Shown piece by piece: positions 34,229 to 34,763 of a DNA stretch of 34,763 bases. The position numbers were made by a program, and so were the translations under genes. The notes below the pieces were generated by a model, which was not told the DNA's origin, ran no database searches, and saw only the letters and a program-made list of their open reading frames with translations. Each line of letters starts with the position of its first letter. Position 1 is the stretch's first letter. The DNA is from M3007 sp041736625 (GTDB lineage Bacteria; Bacteroidota; Bacteroidia; Chitinophagales; Saprospiraceae), in contig JBGSTG010000101.1 of NCBI GenBank assembly GCA_041736625.1, positions 1 to 34,763 of the forward strand, read 5' to 3'.

Positions 34229-34763
34229 CTACCCCATTCCCTTTTCCACCAGCGCCAAAATCTCCCCTTCCTGTCTCACAGCTTCTTCCACAGCCGTTTG
34301 CACAAAGGCGATCACCTGGCCGGCATAATCCTTATCCTTCAAACTTGCCGCATTCACCCGCACGTTCAGCGCTGCCCCCAGCACGCAAGTGCGGATGCAC
34401 AGGGCGCCCACGCCGGCGTCGGTGATGGAGTTCGGGTTGCCCTGCTCCACCATGTCGCGCAGGAGCGGAAAGGCTTCCAGGGCCGTTTGCACCACCTGCA
34501 CGGGCACCTCAATGGCGCCTTTGGTGGCTGCCTGGATGGCGGCGCTGCGGGCGGCTTTTTCGGCGTCGGTGTCTTTGGGCAGGGCAAAAGCGGCCATGAC
34601 GCGGTCGAAGGCGGCGGTGTCTTCATCGACCAGGCGGAGGAGGCGGTCTTTCAGCCGCTGCCCCGTTTGTGCCCAGGCGCTGAACTCGGCCCAGCGGTCG
34701 TCCCAGCCGCGCTTGTGGGCGCTGAGGTTGGCCACCATGGCGCCGAGGGCTGCGCCCAGCGCA
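34229..34763 (-). CDS. Formimidoyltetrahydrofolate cyclodeaminase domain protein (5' end outside window)
   Basis: The frame is open to the window edge, so only the C-terminal 177 or so residues are seen; an ATG at 34738 is internal, since the preceding codons (ALGAALGA) match the family. Typical FTCD_C segments: GAALGAMVANLSAHKRG, DEDTAAFDRVMAAFALPKDTDAEKAARSAAIQAATKGAIEVPVQVV, and NPNSITDAGVGALCIRTCVLGAALNVRVN. The domain deaminates 5-formimino-THF to 5,10-methenyl-THF in histidine breakdown. It may be a separate protein or the C-terminal half of a fused FtcD with the formiminotransferase; the missing 5' part decides. The stop adjoins the ATTCCGC repeat. Confidence 0.9.
   Translation of the reverse strand, partial: ALGAALGAMVANLSAHKRGWDDRWAEFSAWAQTGQRLKDRLLRLVDEDTAAFDRVMAAFALPKDTDAEKAARSAAIQAATKGAIEVPVQVVQTALEAFPLLRDMVEQGNPNSITDAGVGALCIRTCVLGAALNVRVNAASLKDKDYAGQVIAFVQTAVEEAVRQEGEILALVEKGMG

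Overview
The window looks like a chromosomal piece of a Bacteroidota member, most likely of the Saprospiria/Lewinella-Haliscomenobacter type. The signs are: a type IX secretion (T9SS) C-terminal sorting domain on a secreted M1 peptidase; a large surface protein combining beta-helix, choice-of-anchor Q and dockerin-like segments; Bacteroidota-type -7 promoter elements (TAnnTTTG) in front of several genes; almost no Shine-Dalgarno sequences; and moderately high GC with short intergenic gaps. The assignment is inferred from gene content; no 16S gene is present.

Layout. 1-2974 (minus): 3'-truncated surface protein. 3161-7588 (plus): dnaX, a Crp/Fnr regulator, a SAM methyltransferase and pyrD. The dnaX-crp gap consists almost wholly of a 7-bp repeat array arranged as a giant inverted repeat. 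7598-9435 (minus): hisA then a PhoA-type alkaline phosphatase. 9587-11500 (plus): M1 aminopeptidase with sorting tail. 11537-13096 (minus): comM/yifB. 13101-13956: a REP-associated tyrosine transposase (RAYT) gene surrounded by four copies of one palindrome. 14016-15843 (plus): mnmA and tsaB, overlapping, both tRNA-modification genes. 16023-16355: small ArsR-like regulator. 16384-18378 (minus): gyrB. 18498-19730: OmpA-like envelope protein. 19737-21322 (minus): TetR regulator and an NmrA-like oxidoreductase, each promoter carrying a matching operator. 21475-22452: short-chain polyprenyl synthase. 22457-25815 (minus): two overlapping genes for unrecognised exported proteins. 25831-26466 (plus): a second RAYT, followed by a perfect 49-bp-arm hairpin filling the gap to eno. 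26572-31458 (minus): eno, rimK, an ABC exporter and a membrane-anchored unknown. 31706-33607 (plus): dnaK. 33608-34228: AT-rich intergenic DNA with a third palindrome family. 34229-34763 (minus): 5'-truncated formimidoyl-THF cyclodeaminase.

Most genes are housekeeping: replication (dnaX, gyrB), pyrimidine, histidine and isoprenoid synthesis, glycolysis, tRNA and ribosomal-protein modification, and protein folding. The unusual content lies between genes: two different RAYT transposases, three unrelated palindrome families, two heptanucleotide repeats, and a nine-A tract in dnaX placed where slippage would produce a short gamma-like subunit. The TetR/NmrA pair shows a readable regulatory circuit.
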